Shown one piece after another: positions 7,387 through 16,034 of a DNA stretch of 64,000 nt. The position numbers and the translations under genes are program-made. The stretch is from Aquisphaera giovannonii (GTDB lineage: Bacteria > Planctomycetota > Planctomycetia > Isosphaerales > Isosphaeraceae): positions 4,650,001-4,714,000 of the forward strand of contig NZ_CP042997.1 of the NCBI RefSeq assembly GCF_008087625.1. Reading direction: 5' to 3'. Every line of letters starts with the position of its first letter. Position 1 is the first letter of the stretch. The notes beneath the pieces are model-generated. The model made no database searches. It saw nothing but the letters and a program-made list of their open reading frames with translations, and was not told the DNA's origin.

Positions 7387-9285
7387 TTAATGTCCCGTGG
7401 TCAGCTCGGGCATCATGAGGACGACGCCCTCGCGGCGGATCAGCTCCAGGCGGCCGATCGCGGCGCGGACGAGGGAGGCGCGGTCGGGGTCGAGGGCCCG
7501 CAGGTGCGGAGCGGCCAGCTCCAGCAGCGAGGGGCGCTGGAGGATGTCCAGGTGCTTGCCCCCCTCGTCGTCGGAGCCCTCGTCGAGGAGCTGCTCGAGG
7601 AACGACTTCGGCTTGGGCACGGTGCGGACGTCGTAGTCCTTGACCTTCGCCTGATCGGCCACGTACGCGATGGCGTCGTGCAGCGTGCCGATCCGGTCCA
7701 CCAGGCCGAGGGCCAGGGCCTGCTTGCCGGTGAAGACGCGGCCGCCGGCGAGCTCGTCGATCGGCTTCTTCAGGCGGTTGCCGCGGGCGGCCGTGACGTG
7801 GCCCTTGAAGACGCCGTAGACCTCGTCCATGTAGGCCCGCATCTTGAGCCGCTCGCCGGGCGAGAAGACGTCGCCGGAGGCGAGCATGCCGGCGTTCTGG
7901 CCGCGGCGGTAGGACTTGAAGTCAACGCCGAGCTTGTCGTACACGTCCTTCGTCGCGAGCTTGCCGCTGACCACGCCGATCGAGGCGGTGATCGTGGATT
8001 CGTCGGCGAAGATCGTGTCCGAGGCGCAGGCGACGTAGTACCCGCCGCTGCCGGCGACGTCGCCCATGGAGACAACGAACGGCTTCTTCGCCTTCACGCG
8101 GCGGGTGGCGTCCAGGATGATCTCGCTGGCCAGGGCGGAGCCGCCCGGCGAATCCACCCGCAGCACCACGGCCTTGATCGCGTCGTCCGCCGCGGCCCGG
8201 TCGAGCGCCTTGCGGATCTTCACGCCCGAGGCGGAGGCCTCCTGGAAGAGGTCCGAGGCGCCGCCCCCGCCGCCGACCACGATCGGACCCTCCACGTAGA
8301 CGACGCCGATCGCCGGCTTCCTGGAGTCGGACGCCTTCGACGCGCCCAGGAGCTCGCCCCAGAACTTGAACAGGCCGAAGGGGGACGAGGCGTCGAGTTT
8401 GGGCTCGGCCTTGCGCCCGTACTTGCGGTCGAAGGTCACGTCCTTGCCGTACTTGCCGGCCAGGCGGGCCTCCAGGTCCTGGCGGTGCTCGACGACGTCC
8501 ACCATGCCCAGCTCCTTCGCCTTCTCGGCGGAGTGCGGGCCGCTGTCGATCCAGGCCTGGACCATCGCCGGGCTGACCTTGCGGCCGGCGGCGATCCGCG
8601 CGACGGCCGTCTCGTAGAGGCTGTCCAGCAGCCAGTTCTGCATCGCCTCGGCCTCCTTGCTGGGGCCGTCGCGGAGGAAGATCTCGGCGGCGCTCTTGTA
8701 GTCGCCGCAGGTCATGAAGTCGGGCTTCACGCCGATCTTGTCGAGCATCCGGCGGAGATAGGGCGACTCGCCATAAAGCCCGGTGATCCAGAGGTCGGCC
8801 GTCGGCGTGACGGCGATCGTCGAGGCCGCGGTCAGCAGCGCGTAGTGGCCCAGGCCGCCGATCTGGTCGGCGTGCGCGTACACCTCCTTGCCGGCCGCCC
8901 GGATCCGGCCGATCGCCTGCCGCAGCTCCTCCACCTGGGATGAGCCGACCGTGGGGCTCTCCAGAAGGATGACGACGGCCTTCACCGCGGGGTCGCCGGC
9001 CGCCTTGTCCATCCGGGAGACGAGCGTCTGCAACGGCACGCTCGCCTCGCCGCCGAAGTTGAAGACGTCGTCCGTGGGGGTCTCCTGGACCGTCCCGCCG
9101 AGGCGGAAGACGGCGACCTTCGGCTTCGGCGGCGCCTCGGGCTTCGCGTCCTTCGCGGGGGACGGGTTGGAGGGGGACGACGCGGGCTTCGGGCCGTCCG
9201 CGGGCTTGTCCTGGGCGGGCGCCGCGGGGACCGCCAGCAGGGCGAGGGACAGGGCGATGCCGGGAATCCGGCCGATGCGAGTCAT
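7387..9285 (-). CDS. sppA: signal peptide peptidase SppA, 67K type
   Basis: The start is ATG 9283-9285 (GAGGAT about 7 bases before), giving 632 residues; the frame stays open far upstream without a better start. The N-terminus MTRIGRIPGIALSLALLAVP is a signal peptide or anchor, followed by a Pro/Lys-rich linker (27-56). Two tandem S49 peptidase domains follow. In the first, GDYKSAAE supplies the general-base Lys197; in the second, GDVAGSGGYY supplies the nucleophile Ser413. This is the Lys/Ser split active site of the long SppA form, which degrades leftover signal peptides in the membrane. The C-terminal 50 residues form an extra tail. The neighbour across an inverted repeat is the radical SAM gene. 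Confidence 0.92.
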   Translation of the reverse strand: MTRIGRIPGIALSLALLAVPAAPAQDKPADGPKPASSPSNPSPAKDAKPEAPPKPKVAVFRLGGTVQETPTDDVFNFGGEASVPLQTLVSRMDKAAGDPAVKAVVILLESPTVGSSQVEELRQAIGRIRAAGKEVYAHADQIGGLGHYALLTAASTIAVTPTADLWITGLYGESPYLRRMLDKIGVKPDFMTCGDYKSAAEIFLRDGPSKEAEAMQNWLLDSLYETAVARIAAGRKVSPAMVQAWIDSGPHSAEKAKELGMVDVVEHRQDLEARLAGKYGKDVTFDRKYGRKAEPKLDASSPFGLFKFWGELLGASKASDSRKPAIGVVYVEGPIVVGGGGGASDLFQEASASGVKIRKALDRAAADDAIKAVVLRVDSPGGSALASEIILDATRRVKAKKPFVVSMGDVAGSGGYYVACASDTIFADESTITASIGVVSGKLATKDVYDKLGVDFKSYRRGQNAGMLASGDVFSPGERLKMRAYMDEVYGVFKGHVTAARGNRLKKPIDELAGGRVFTGKQALALGLVDRIGTLHDAIAYVADQAKVKDYDVRTVPKPKSFLEQLLDEGSDDEGGKHLDILQRPSLLELAAPHLRALDPDRASLVRAAIGRLELIRREGVVLMMPELTTGH

Positions 9286-9600
9286 GGCGTGATCCTCGAG
9301 AGTTCGTTCGTGTCCATCCACGAGGCCCTTCTTCCGACTGCGCGAGACGCGGAAGGCGGCGAGCCTCGGGGTATTCGCCGGACCTTGCCGGATCTTATGG
9401 TTGTAGCAGATCCGAAGGAAGGCTGCCCTGGGACACGCCCCTCGGGTGGCTGTGGTGGAGCGCAGCGACACCACGGTGCGCGGGCCTTCGCACGCCCCCA
9501 CGCCGAGGCGATCCCGTGGGGTCGCTGCGCTCCACCACAGCCACCCGGACGGGTTGAGCCGAGCTTTCCTGCCGGGAAGAGCGAGTGCACCGAACCGCCG
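9286..9600. other. intergenic region with a large perfect inverted repeat
   Basis: Between the radical SAM gene (stop at 9601) and sppA (start at 9285). The main feature is the inverted repeat at 9443-9547; the rest shows no gene. Confidence 0.55.
9443..9547. repeat. 27-bp perfect inverted repeat, extendable to 34 bp (family E)
   Basis: The left arm 9443-9469 (CGGGTGGCTGTGGTGGAGCG...) is the exact reverse complement of 9521-9547. Allowing one mismatch, the arms extend to 9443-9476 and 9514-9547, leaving a 37-base loop. It lies just beyond the radical SAM gene. A transcript would fold into a very strong hairpin, but there is no T tract, so termination is uncertain. It could also be a non-autonomous mobile palindrome. 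Confidence 0.8.
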
Positions 9601-10701
9601 TCACTCGAACAGCCGCAACTGCCTCCCCGGGCCGGATGGCTCGGGCCGCCGGAACGCCGAGGGGGAGACGGGCCAGCGCTCCCGGTTCAGGCCGTGCTGG
9701 CGGCAGGCGACGTGGAAGACCTGGCGGATCACGTCGGCGAGCGGCCCCTCGCCGAGCAGGCGGACGCCGAACCGCGCGTCGTTCAGGCGGCCGCCCCGGA
9801 GGGCGCGGATGCGGCCGAGGACGCGGTCCTTGACGGCCGGGCGGTGCTTATCCAGCCAGTCCTCGAAGAGCGGGGCGACGGCCAGGGGGAGCCGGAGCAT
9901 CACGTAGCCGGCGACGCGTGCCCCGGCCGCCGCGGCGGCCTCCAGGATCGCGGGCATCTCGTGGTCGGTCAGGCCCGGGATGACGGGCGCGACCATGACC
10001 CCGGCCGGGACGCCCGCCGCCGCCAGCGCCCGGATCGCCTCCAGCCGGGCCGCCGGGGGCGAGGTCCTCGGCTCGAGCTCTCGCGCCAGGCCCGCGTCGA
10101 GCGTCGTGATCGAGAGCATCACCCCCGAGGCGCCTTGCGCCGCCAGCGGGGCCAGCAGGTCCAGGTCCCGCACGACCAGCCGGTTCTTGGTGACGATCCC
10201 CACCGGGTGGCGGAACTCGGCGAGCACCTCCAGGCAGCGCCGGGTCAGCCGCAGCCGACGCTCCGCCGGCTGGTACGGGTCGGTCACGCCGCTGATCGCC
10301 AGCACCTTCGGCTCGTAGCCCGGCTTCATCAGCTCCCGACGCAGCAGCTCCGGCGCGTCGTGCTTGACCAGGATCCGCGTCTCGAAGTCCAGGCCGGCCG
10401 AATAGCCCAGGTACTCGTGGCCCGGCCTCGCATAGCAATAGCTGCAACCGTGTTCGCAGCCCCGGTAGGGGTTGATGCTCGCCTCGAAGCCCACGTCCGG
10501 GCTGTCGTTGCGGCAGACGACGGTCCGCGAGCGGTCGGGGAGGAACTCGGTCGGGGGCCGGCCCAGCGAGGCGATGTAGTCCGCGTCGTCCGCGGCGTCC
10601 AGCTCGGAGAGGTCCAGCTCGTGGTGCGTCCGCTCGAAGCGGTTCGGCGTGTTGACCCGGGCGCCTCGGCCGGCGGCGAGGGGATGGTCGTCGCGCGTCA
10701 T
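9601..10701 (-). CDS. PA0069-family radical SAM protein
   Basis: Start chosen at ATG 10699-10701; a TTG 20 codons upstream is the alternative. The product is 366 residues. The radical SAM cluster motif is CEHGCSYC (Cys82, Cys86, Cys89), preceded by EASINPYRG, the hallmark of the PA0069 / Rv2578c family. ISGVTDPYQPAE and GIVTKNRLVVRDLDLL are also typical. The family resembles spore photoproduct lyase-like radical SAM enzymes; its reaction is not established. The C-terminus ends RQLRLFE. The next gene across an AT-richer gap is the divergent ABC ATPase. Confidence 0.9.
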   Translation of the reverse strand: MTRDDHPLAAGRGARVNTPNRFERTHHELDLSELDAADDADYIASLGRPPTEFLPDRSRTVVCRNDSPDVGFEASINPYRGCEHGCSYCYARPGHEYLGYSAGLDFETRILVKHDAPELLRRELMKPGYEPKVLAISGVTDPYQPAERRLRLTRRCLEVLAEFRHPVGIVTKNRLVVRDLDLLAPLAAQGASGVMLSITTLDAGLARELEPRTSPPAARLEAIRALAAAGVPAGVMVAPVIPGLTDHEMPAILEAAAAAGARVAGYVMLRLPLAVAPLFEDWLDKHRPAVKDRVLGRIRALRGGRLNDARFGVRLLGEGPLADVIRQVFHVACRQHGLNRERWPVSPSAFRRPEPSGPGRQLRLFE

Positions 10702-10958
10702 GGGTGCGGCCCCGGGGGACTCTGTGGGTCGGCTTTTGAGGCGAAGGGATTCTATCGTCAAACTGATCTTTTGTCCAGATATACGTCGCCCGACGCGGCA
10801 TCCGGCCCGGTGGCGATGGTTTACCGGGCGAGGTGGGTTGTCGTATCCTCGTCGGGGCCTTCCAAGATTTCGCCGGGGGCGGCGAAGACGTATCGTGCCG
10901 CGGCGTCCGGGGCGCGGGGCGGGGGCGGGGCAGTGCGGAGTCGCGATCGGGACCGTTG

Positions 10959-11870
10959 ATGCTCATCGAACTGGACGGCGTGAGGAAGACCTACGGCAGG
11001 GTGACGGCCCTGGACGGGCTGTCGGTGGCCCTGCCGGAGGGGGCGATCGGCCTGCTCGGGCCCAACGGGGCGGGCAAGACGACGATGATCCGCTGCCTGC
11101 TGGGCCTGATCGCCCTGGATTCCGGTGGCGGCCGGGTGCTCGGCATGGACATCCGCGAGCGGCGGATGGACATCCGCCAGGCGGTCGGCTTCGCCACCGA
11201 GGACGAGTGCCTCTTCCCGGGGCTCATGGGCGTACGGTTCGTGGCCTACGCGGGGGAACTCGTGGGGATGGCCCCGCGGGACGCCCTGCGGCGGGCGCAC
11301 GAGGTGCTGGACTACGTCGGGCTGGGCGAGGCGCGGTACCGCCGGGTGGAGTCGTACTCGACGGGGATGAAGCAGCGGCTGAAGATCGCCTCGGCGATCG
11401 TCCACGACCCGCGGCTGCTGATCCTGGACGAGCCGACCAACGGCATGGACCCGGCGGGCCGGGAGGAGATCCTGGGCCTGGCGCGGGACCTCTCGCGGTC
11501 CAAGGGGATGAGCCTGGTCTTCTCCAGCCACCTGCTGCCGGACGTCGAGGGGGTCTGCGACCACGTGATGGTGATGGGCCGCGGCCGGCTGCTGGCGCAG
11601 GGGCGGATCGACGACCTGAAGCGGCCGCACGACGACGAGTTCGAGGTCCGCGTGAAGGGGGACCTGGCCGCCTTCGCCGCGACGCTCGCCGGGCGCGGGG
11701 CCGAGGCGAAGGCCGCGGAGGACCACCTGCTGGTGAAGCTCCCGAAGGGGGAGTCGGCGGGCGTCCTCTGGGACGCGGCCGGTCGGTCCGGCGAGCAGAT
11801 CCGCGCCCTGAGGCCGCGGCGGAGCACGCTGGAGGAGATCTTCCTGGGCGCCCTGGCGGAGCAGAGCTGA
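10959..11870 (+). CDS. ABC transporter ATP-binding protein (first ABC-2 set)
   Basis: Start at ATG 10959-10961; product 303 residues. Walker A GPNGAGKT is at 34-41, signature YSTGMKQR at 133-140 and Walker B LLILDEPT at 153-160, with the switch His in SSHLL. The C-terminal extension beyond about 215 and the ending STLEEIFLGALAE are typical of ABC-2 drug, polysaccharide or membrane-stress exporters. It is four bases upstream of its permease gene, so the two form one transcription unit. The substrate is unknown. Confidence 0.93.
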   Translation: MLIELDGVRKTYGRVTALDGLSVALPEGAIGLLGPNGAGKTTMIRCLLGLIALDSGGGRVLGMDIRERRMDIRQAVGFATEDECLFPGLMGVRFVAYAGELVGMAPRDALRRAHEVLDYVGLGEARYRRVESYSTGMKQRLKIASAIVHDPRLLILDEPTNGMDPAGREEILGLARDLSRSKGMSLVFSSHLLPDVEGVCDHVMVMGRGRLLAQGRIDDLKRPHDDEFEVRVKGDLAAFAATLAGRGAEAKAAEDHLLVKLPKGESAGVLWDAAGRSGEQIRALRPRRSTLEEIFLGALAEQS

Positions 11871-11874
11871 GCCG

Positions 11875-12966
11875 ATGCCGATCCTCGAACAGGGCTATCA
11901 ACACTGGCGGGGCGAGCTGCACGGGCACGCCTGGCGATGGGCGGCCATCACCCGCCAGGGGCTCCGCGCCCAGGCCGGCAACCGCTGGCTGCGCTGGATC
12001 CTCTTCGGCGCCTTCGTGCCGGCGATCGTCCTCGTCGGGTTCCTCGTGGTCTGGGGGCTGTTCGAGCAGAAGTCGAGCGTGCTGGCCCCCTTCCTGTTCC
12101 TCTTCCAGGGGCTGCCCGAGGAGCTCCGAGCCGGGCCTCGCGGGTTCCGGGTCACGTTCTGGACGCTGGCCTTCAACACGTTCCTGAGCGTCGAGCTGTA
12201 CTTCTCGATGCTGCTGGTGCTGCTCGCCGGGCCGGAGCTGATCAGCCAGGACCTCCGGTTCAACGCCATCCCGCTGTACTTCTCGCGGCCGGTGCGGCGG
12301 ACCGACTACTTCCTCGGCAAGTTCGGCGTGGTCGCGACGTTCCTGTCGGGGGTGATCTTCGTGCCGGTGGTCCTCGCCTACGTGCTGGGCGTGGCGTTCA
12401 GCCTGGACCCGCTGGTGATCCGCGACACCTGGCGGATCTTCCTCGGTGCGCTCGCCTACGGGGCCATCGTGGTCCTGTCGGCCGGGACGCTGATCCTGGC
12501 CGTGTCCTCGCTGTCGAGGAACTCGCGGTACGTCGGGGCGATGTGGGTGGGGATCTGGATCGTCAGCGCGACCGCGGCCGGGCAGCTCGAGCAGGTGGTC
12601 CGCCGGCCGTGGTGCCCGCTCGTCTCGTACTCGGGGAACCTGGACCGGATCCGCGAGGGCCTGCTCGACACGCCGGCCGCCTACGAGAGGCTGAAGACCC
12701 TGTTCCGGGCCGGCCAGGACCAGCTCCGGCAGTCGGCCCGGCCGTCGCTCTTCGGCCGCGGGCGTCGCAAGGGCCCCGACGGCATGGCCCCGCCCGTTCC
12801 GCGGCCCCCAGAGCCGCCCGGCGCGCGGGGGCCCGGCGGGACGGCCCCGGACGGGGAGAAGGCCGAGCTGCCCTGGCCCTGGTCGCTCGCCGTCCTGGCC
12901 GGCCTGGGCGTGCTCTCGGCGGGCATCCTCTCGGTCCGGATACGCTCGCTGGATCGGCTGAGATGA
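11875..12966 (+). CDS. ABC-2 type transporter permease (first set)
   Basis: 363 residues, beginning four bases after the ATPase stop. Hydrophobic helices are visible at about 41-63, 100-122, 152-178 and 190-222, plus a final helix near 328-350. The segment GPELISQDLRFNAIPLYFSRPVRRTDYFLGKF is the cytoplasmic coupling stretch conserved in ABC-2 permeases. The region 270-325 is a Pro/Gly/Arg-rich insert before the last helix. It pairs with the preceding ATPase to form an exporter in the inner membrane. The substrate is unknown. Confidence 0.88.
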   Translation: MPILEQGYQHWRGELHGHAWRWAAITRQGLRAQAGNRWLRWILFGAFVPAIVLVGFLVVWGLFEQKSSVLAPFLFLFQGLPEELRAGPRGFRVTFWTLAFNTFLSVELYFSMLLVLLAGPELISQDLRFNAIPLYFSRPVRRTDYFLGKFGVVATFLSGVIFVPVVLAYVLGVAFSLDPLVIRDTWRIFLGALAYGAIVVLSAGTLILAVSSLSRNSRYVGAMWVGIWIVSATAAGQLEQVVRRPWCPLVSYSGNLDRIREGLLDTPAAYERLKTLFRAGQDQLRQSARPSLFGRGRRKGPDGMAPPVPRPPEPPGARGPGGTAPDGEKAELPWPWSLAVLAGLGVLSAGILSVRIRSLDRLR

Positions 12967-13020
12967 GGGGGGGAGTGGGGACGAACATGAGCATTCGTCG
13001 CGGCCGGGTCACGACGCGAA

Positions 13021-13150
13021 ATCCCTTCCCCCGTTACCAAGGGGGGATGCAGGGGGGTGGATGCGATCGCCTCGGCCTGGGCCATGCACCCCCTCTAACT
13101 CCCCCTTCGTAAGGGGGAGAACCGGAGCGGCTTGCCCCTCGCGAGGTTGA
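13021..13150. repeat. repeat family A copy 1 (CCCCCTT hairpin element)
   Basis: Contains CCGTTACCAAGGGGGGATG, then CCCCCTCTAACTCCCCCTT, CGTAAGGGGGAG and a trailing ACCGGA..TGCCCCTCGCGAGG. A copy in the same orientation lies at 15064-15220 and an inverted one at 23131-23265. The element has nested hairpins (CTCCCCCTT/AAGGGGGAG). It sits between the two ABC-2 sets. Confidence 0.8.
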
Positions 13151-13202
13151 AGAGACACATCAGGGGCGGGCGTGAAGACAGGGCAGGAGATCGACCGTCG
13201 TC

Positions 13203-14180
13203 ATGAGCATCAGCCCGCAGCCAGCCGAACGCGCAGCTTCAGCATCCCCACGCCAGGCGGTGCCGGTGGCGTTCCACTCGGTGTCGAAGTGGTACGGCCC
13301 GGTGATCGGCGTGAACAACTTCTCGATCCGGATCGGGCCCGGGGTGACCGGGCTGCTCGGGCCCAACGGGGCGGGCAAGAGCACGTTCCTGCAGCTCGCG
13401 ACGGGGCAGCTCCAGCCCAGCCAGGGCGAGGTCCGCGTGCTCGGGCACCGGCCCTGGAACAACGCCGCGCTCAACCGCCTGATCGGGCTCTGCCCGGAGC
13501 AGGACGCCTTCTTCGAGTGGATGAGCGGGCGGGAGTTCCTGCGGTCGTGCGCGCTGATGGCCGGCCTCGGCCGTCGCGGGGCGAGGGACGCGGTGGACCG
13601 CGTGCTGGAGACCGTCCGGATGACCGAGCACGCCCACCGCGCCGTCCGCGGCTATTCCAAGGGCATGCGGCAGCGGACGAAGCTGGCCCAGGCGCTCGTG
13701 CACGACCCCCGGGTCCTCTTCCTGGATGAGCCGCTCACCGGGACGGACCCCGTCGCCCGGCACGAGCTGGTGGAGCTGGTGGCGAGGCTCGGCCGCGAGG
13801 GGCGGACGATCGTGGTCTCCAGCCACGTCCTCCAGGAGGTCCAGGGCTTCACGCGGCAGATCGTGCTCATGAACCGCGGCCGGCTCGTCGCCTACGGGGA
13901 CGTCCGCCAGATCCGCGACCTGATCGACGCCCACCCGCACCGGATCGTCCTGAGGAGCCCCGAGCCCCGGGCGCTGGCCGCGAAGCTGGTGCGCCACGAC
14001 GACGTCGTGGGGGTGGACTTCCAGCGGGGCGACGGCGCCATCGTCGTCGAGACCCGCACCCCGGACGCCTTCTACGGCCGGCTCCCCGCCCTGGCCCTGG
14101 AAGGGGACACGCCGATCACGGAGGTCTACTCGGACGACGACAACCTGGAGGCGGTCTTCAAGTACCTGGTGACCTCATGA
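13203..14180 (+). CDS. ABC transporter ATP-binding protein (second ABC-2 set)
   Basis: 325 residues from ATG 13203. Walker A GPNGAGKS is at 53-60, signature YSKGMRQ at 151-157 and Walker B VLFLDEP at 171-177. The N-terminal 20 residues are a polar extension not seen in the first set. The stop codon overlaps the start of the permease gene (ATGA), a sign of coupled translation. The domain order matches the paralogous set at 10959-12966, from which it is separated by a family A repeat. Confidence 0.93.
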   Translation: MSISPQPAERAASASPRQAVPVAFHSVSKWYGPVIGVNNFSIRIGPGVTGLLGPNGAGKSTFLQLATGQLQPSQGEVRVLGHRPWNNAALNRLIGLCPEQDAFFEWMSGREFLRSCALMAGLGRRGARDAVDRVLETVRMTEHAHRAVRGYSKGMRQRTKLAQALVHDPRVLFLDEPLTGTDPVARHELVELVARLGREGRTIVVSSHVLQEVQGFTRQIVLMNRGRLVAYGDVRQIRDLIDAHPHRIVLRSPEPRALAAKLVRHDDVVGVDFQRGDGAIVVETRTPDAFYGRLPALALEGDTPITEVYSDDDNLEAVFKYLVTS

Positions 14181-15046
14181 ACGACGCGGCGATCGAGACC
14201 GGCCTGCCCGCGCCGGGGGACCTCGACGACGGGCCGCCGGTGCCGCTGCCCCGCGGGGTGCGGCCCTCGGCGATCGGGACGGTCCTGCGGATCACGGCCG
14301 ACCGCCAGGTCCGCGGGCGCAAGCTGCTGGTCCTCTGCGCGATGTTCTCCCTGCCCATCCTCTTCGCCGCGCTGGCGCACCGCTTCCAGGACCCGTTCAA
14401 CGCCAAGAAGGCGGAGGACGTCCTGGTCTTCGGGATGATCCCCCAGGCCCTGGTGCCGCTGGCGGCGCTGCTGTTCGCCTCCGGGATGGTCCAGGACGAC
14501 GTGGAGGAGCAGACGCTGACCTACCTGATGATCCGGCCGGTCCCGCGCTGGCTGATCTACGCGTCCAAGCTCGCCGGGACCTGGCTGGTGCTGGCCCTGG
14601 TCACGGCCGCGTTCACGACGATGGCCCTGGCGGCCGTCTACTGGGGGACCGGCCTGCTGGACGCGCCGGCCCTGGCGATCCGGGCGGGCATCCTCTCCGG
14701 GATCCTGGCCCTCGCCCTGGCCGCCTACGCGGCCCTCTTCGGGCTGCTCGGCCTGCTGACCCGCCGGGCGCTCGTCGGCGGGGTGGCGTACATCGTCGCC
14801 TTCGAGGGGGCCTTCGCGAACATCGACTTCGCCGTCCGCTGGTCCACCGTCATGTTCCACGTCCGCACGCTCTCCATCCGCTGGCTGGGCCTCTCCGGCG
14901 ACGACTGGGGCATCGACGCGGCGAAGGCCCCCGCCGCGACGACCTCCGTGCTCGTCCTGGCCGGCGTCGCGGCCGCCGCCGCGGTCCTCGGCGCCCTGGC
15001 CTTCAGCACCCGCGAGTTCCGCGTGAAGACGCCCGAGGGGAGCTGA
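14177..15046 (+). CDS. ABC-2 type transporter permease (second set)
   Basis: 289 residues. The ATG overlaps the ATPase stop by four bases. Six hydrophobic segments can be picked out, at about 53-71, 93-110, 135-158, 168-195, 200-218 and 255-278. The cytoplasmic segment QDDVEEQTLTYLMIRPVPRWLIYASKLAGTW is the coupling stretch found in ABC-2 permeases. It acts with the preceding ATPase. A family A repeat follows directly after the stop and may serve as a transcript end. Confidence 0.88.
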   Translation: MNDAAIETGLPAPGDLDDGPPVPLPRGVRPSAIGTVLRITADRQVRGRKLLVLCAMFSLPILFAALAHRFQDPFNAKKAEDVLVFGMIPQALVPLAALLFASGMVQDDVEEQTLTYLMIRPVPRWLIYASKLAGTWLVLALVTAAFTTMALAAVYWGTGLLDAPALAIRAGILSGILALALAAYAALFGLLGLLTRRALVGGVAYIVAFEGAFANIDFAVRWSTVMFHVRTLSIRWLGLSGDDWGIDAAKAPAATTSVLVLAGVAAAAAVLGALAFSTREFRVKTPEGS

Positions 15047-15063
15047 CGTCTGCGCCGATGACG

Positions 15064-15220
15064 CCCTCGAACCTCCGCCTGGCCAGGGGAAAATCCATCG
15101 TCCCCCCCTTGCCAAGGGGAGATACAGGGGGGTGAGTTCGATCGCCTCGGCTCGCGGCATTCACCCCCTCTAACTCCCCCTTGGTAAGGGGGAGGACCGG
15201 ATCTGGCTTACCAGAGGGGA
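15064..15220. repeat. repeat family A copy 2
   Basis: Same orientation as the copy at 13021-13150. Shared blocks include GATCGCCTCGG, CACCCCCTCTAACTCCCCC and TAAGGGGGAG followed by GACCGGA. The two copies bracket the second ABC-2 gene pair, so recombination between them would delete or duplicate that pair. Confidence 0.8.
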
Positions 15221-15245
15221 TCGCGGAGGTCTCCTGGGACAGGCC

Positions 15246-15878
15246 ATGGCTCGCCCTCGCTATCTCAAGCTGTTCAAGCCCTACGACGTCCTCTGCCAGT
15301 TCACCGACGAGGGGGGCCGCGCGACGCTCAAGGACTTCGTGGCCGAGCCGGGCGTCTACCCCGTCGGCCGGCTCGACCGGGACAGCGAAGGGCTGCTCCT
15401 GCTCACGGACGACGGGCCGCTCGCCCACCGGCTGATCGACCCGAAGTTCGAGCACCCGCGGACGTACCTGGTCCAGGTCGAGCGCGTCCCGGGCGAGGAG
15501 GCGCTGGAGGCCCTGCGCCGGGGTGTCGTGCTCAAGGACGGCCCGACGCGGCCCGCCGAGGCGGTCCTGCTCCCGGAGGAGCCGCCGCTGCCGGACCGGT
15601 CGCCGCCGATCCGGTTCCGCAAGAACGTGCCGACGGCGTGGCTGTCCTTGACGCTCCGCGAGGGCCGCAACCGCCAGGTCCGCCGGATGACCGCCGCCGT
15701 CGGCTTCCCGACCCTGCGACTCGTCCGCGTCGCCATCGGCCCGATCGGCCTGGAGGGCCTCTCGCCGGGCGAATGCCGGGCGCTCGACGACCGCGAGGCG
15801 GCGGCACTCCGGGCGGCCTGCGTCCCGCGCGGTCAGGCCGGCGCCGGCCGCCCGAGGCGGCCTCGCGGGCGGTCGTAA
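15246..15878 (+). CDS. rluE: RluE-type 23S rRNA pseudouridine synthase
   Basis: 210 residues, close to the E. coli RluE length. It starts [21 protein letters not shown], the 'F-KP--VL-QF' opening of the RluE/RsuA branch that lacks an S4 domain. The catalytic Asp is in [17 protein letters not shown] (Asp44). [12 protein letters not shown] is the conserved C-terminal RNA-contact motif. RluE converts U2457 of E. coli 23S rRNA to pseudouridine; the same target is likely here. The C-terminus is a basic tail. No S4 domain is seen. Confidence 0.9.
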   Translation: MARPRYLKLFKPYDVLCQFTDEGGRATLKDFVAEPGVYPVGRLDRDSEGLLLLTDDGPLAHRLIDPKFEHPRTYLVQVERVPGEEALEALRRGVVLKDGPTRPAEAVLLPEEPPLPDRSPPIRFRKNVPTAWLSLTLREGRNRQVRRMTAAVGFPTLRLVRVAIGPIGLEGLSPGECRALDDREAAALRAACVPRGQAGAGRPRRPRGRS

Positions 15879-15913
15879 ACCGGGGTACACTAGCAGACGG
15901 GCGGTGCCCGCTC

Positions 15914-15991
15914 CCCGTGGGAGCCGGCTCCGCCCGGCGACCGGGCGGGCCTGGGCCGGCGGGGTCGCCGGGCGGAGCCGGCTCCCACGGG
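15914..15991. repeat. repeat family B palindrome, copy 1
   Basis: Two perfect 29-base inverted arms, 15914-15942 and 15963-15991, with a 20-base spacer. The arm begins CCCGTGGGAGCCGGCTCCG, itself partly palindromic. A second full copy lies inside a gene at 23846-23923 and a single arm at 18681-18707. Confidence 0.85.
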
Positions 15992-16034
15992 CTTGATCCT
16001 CGCGCGTGGACCGAGAATGGGGACGATCGAGCTC

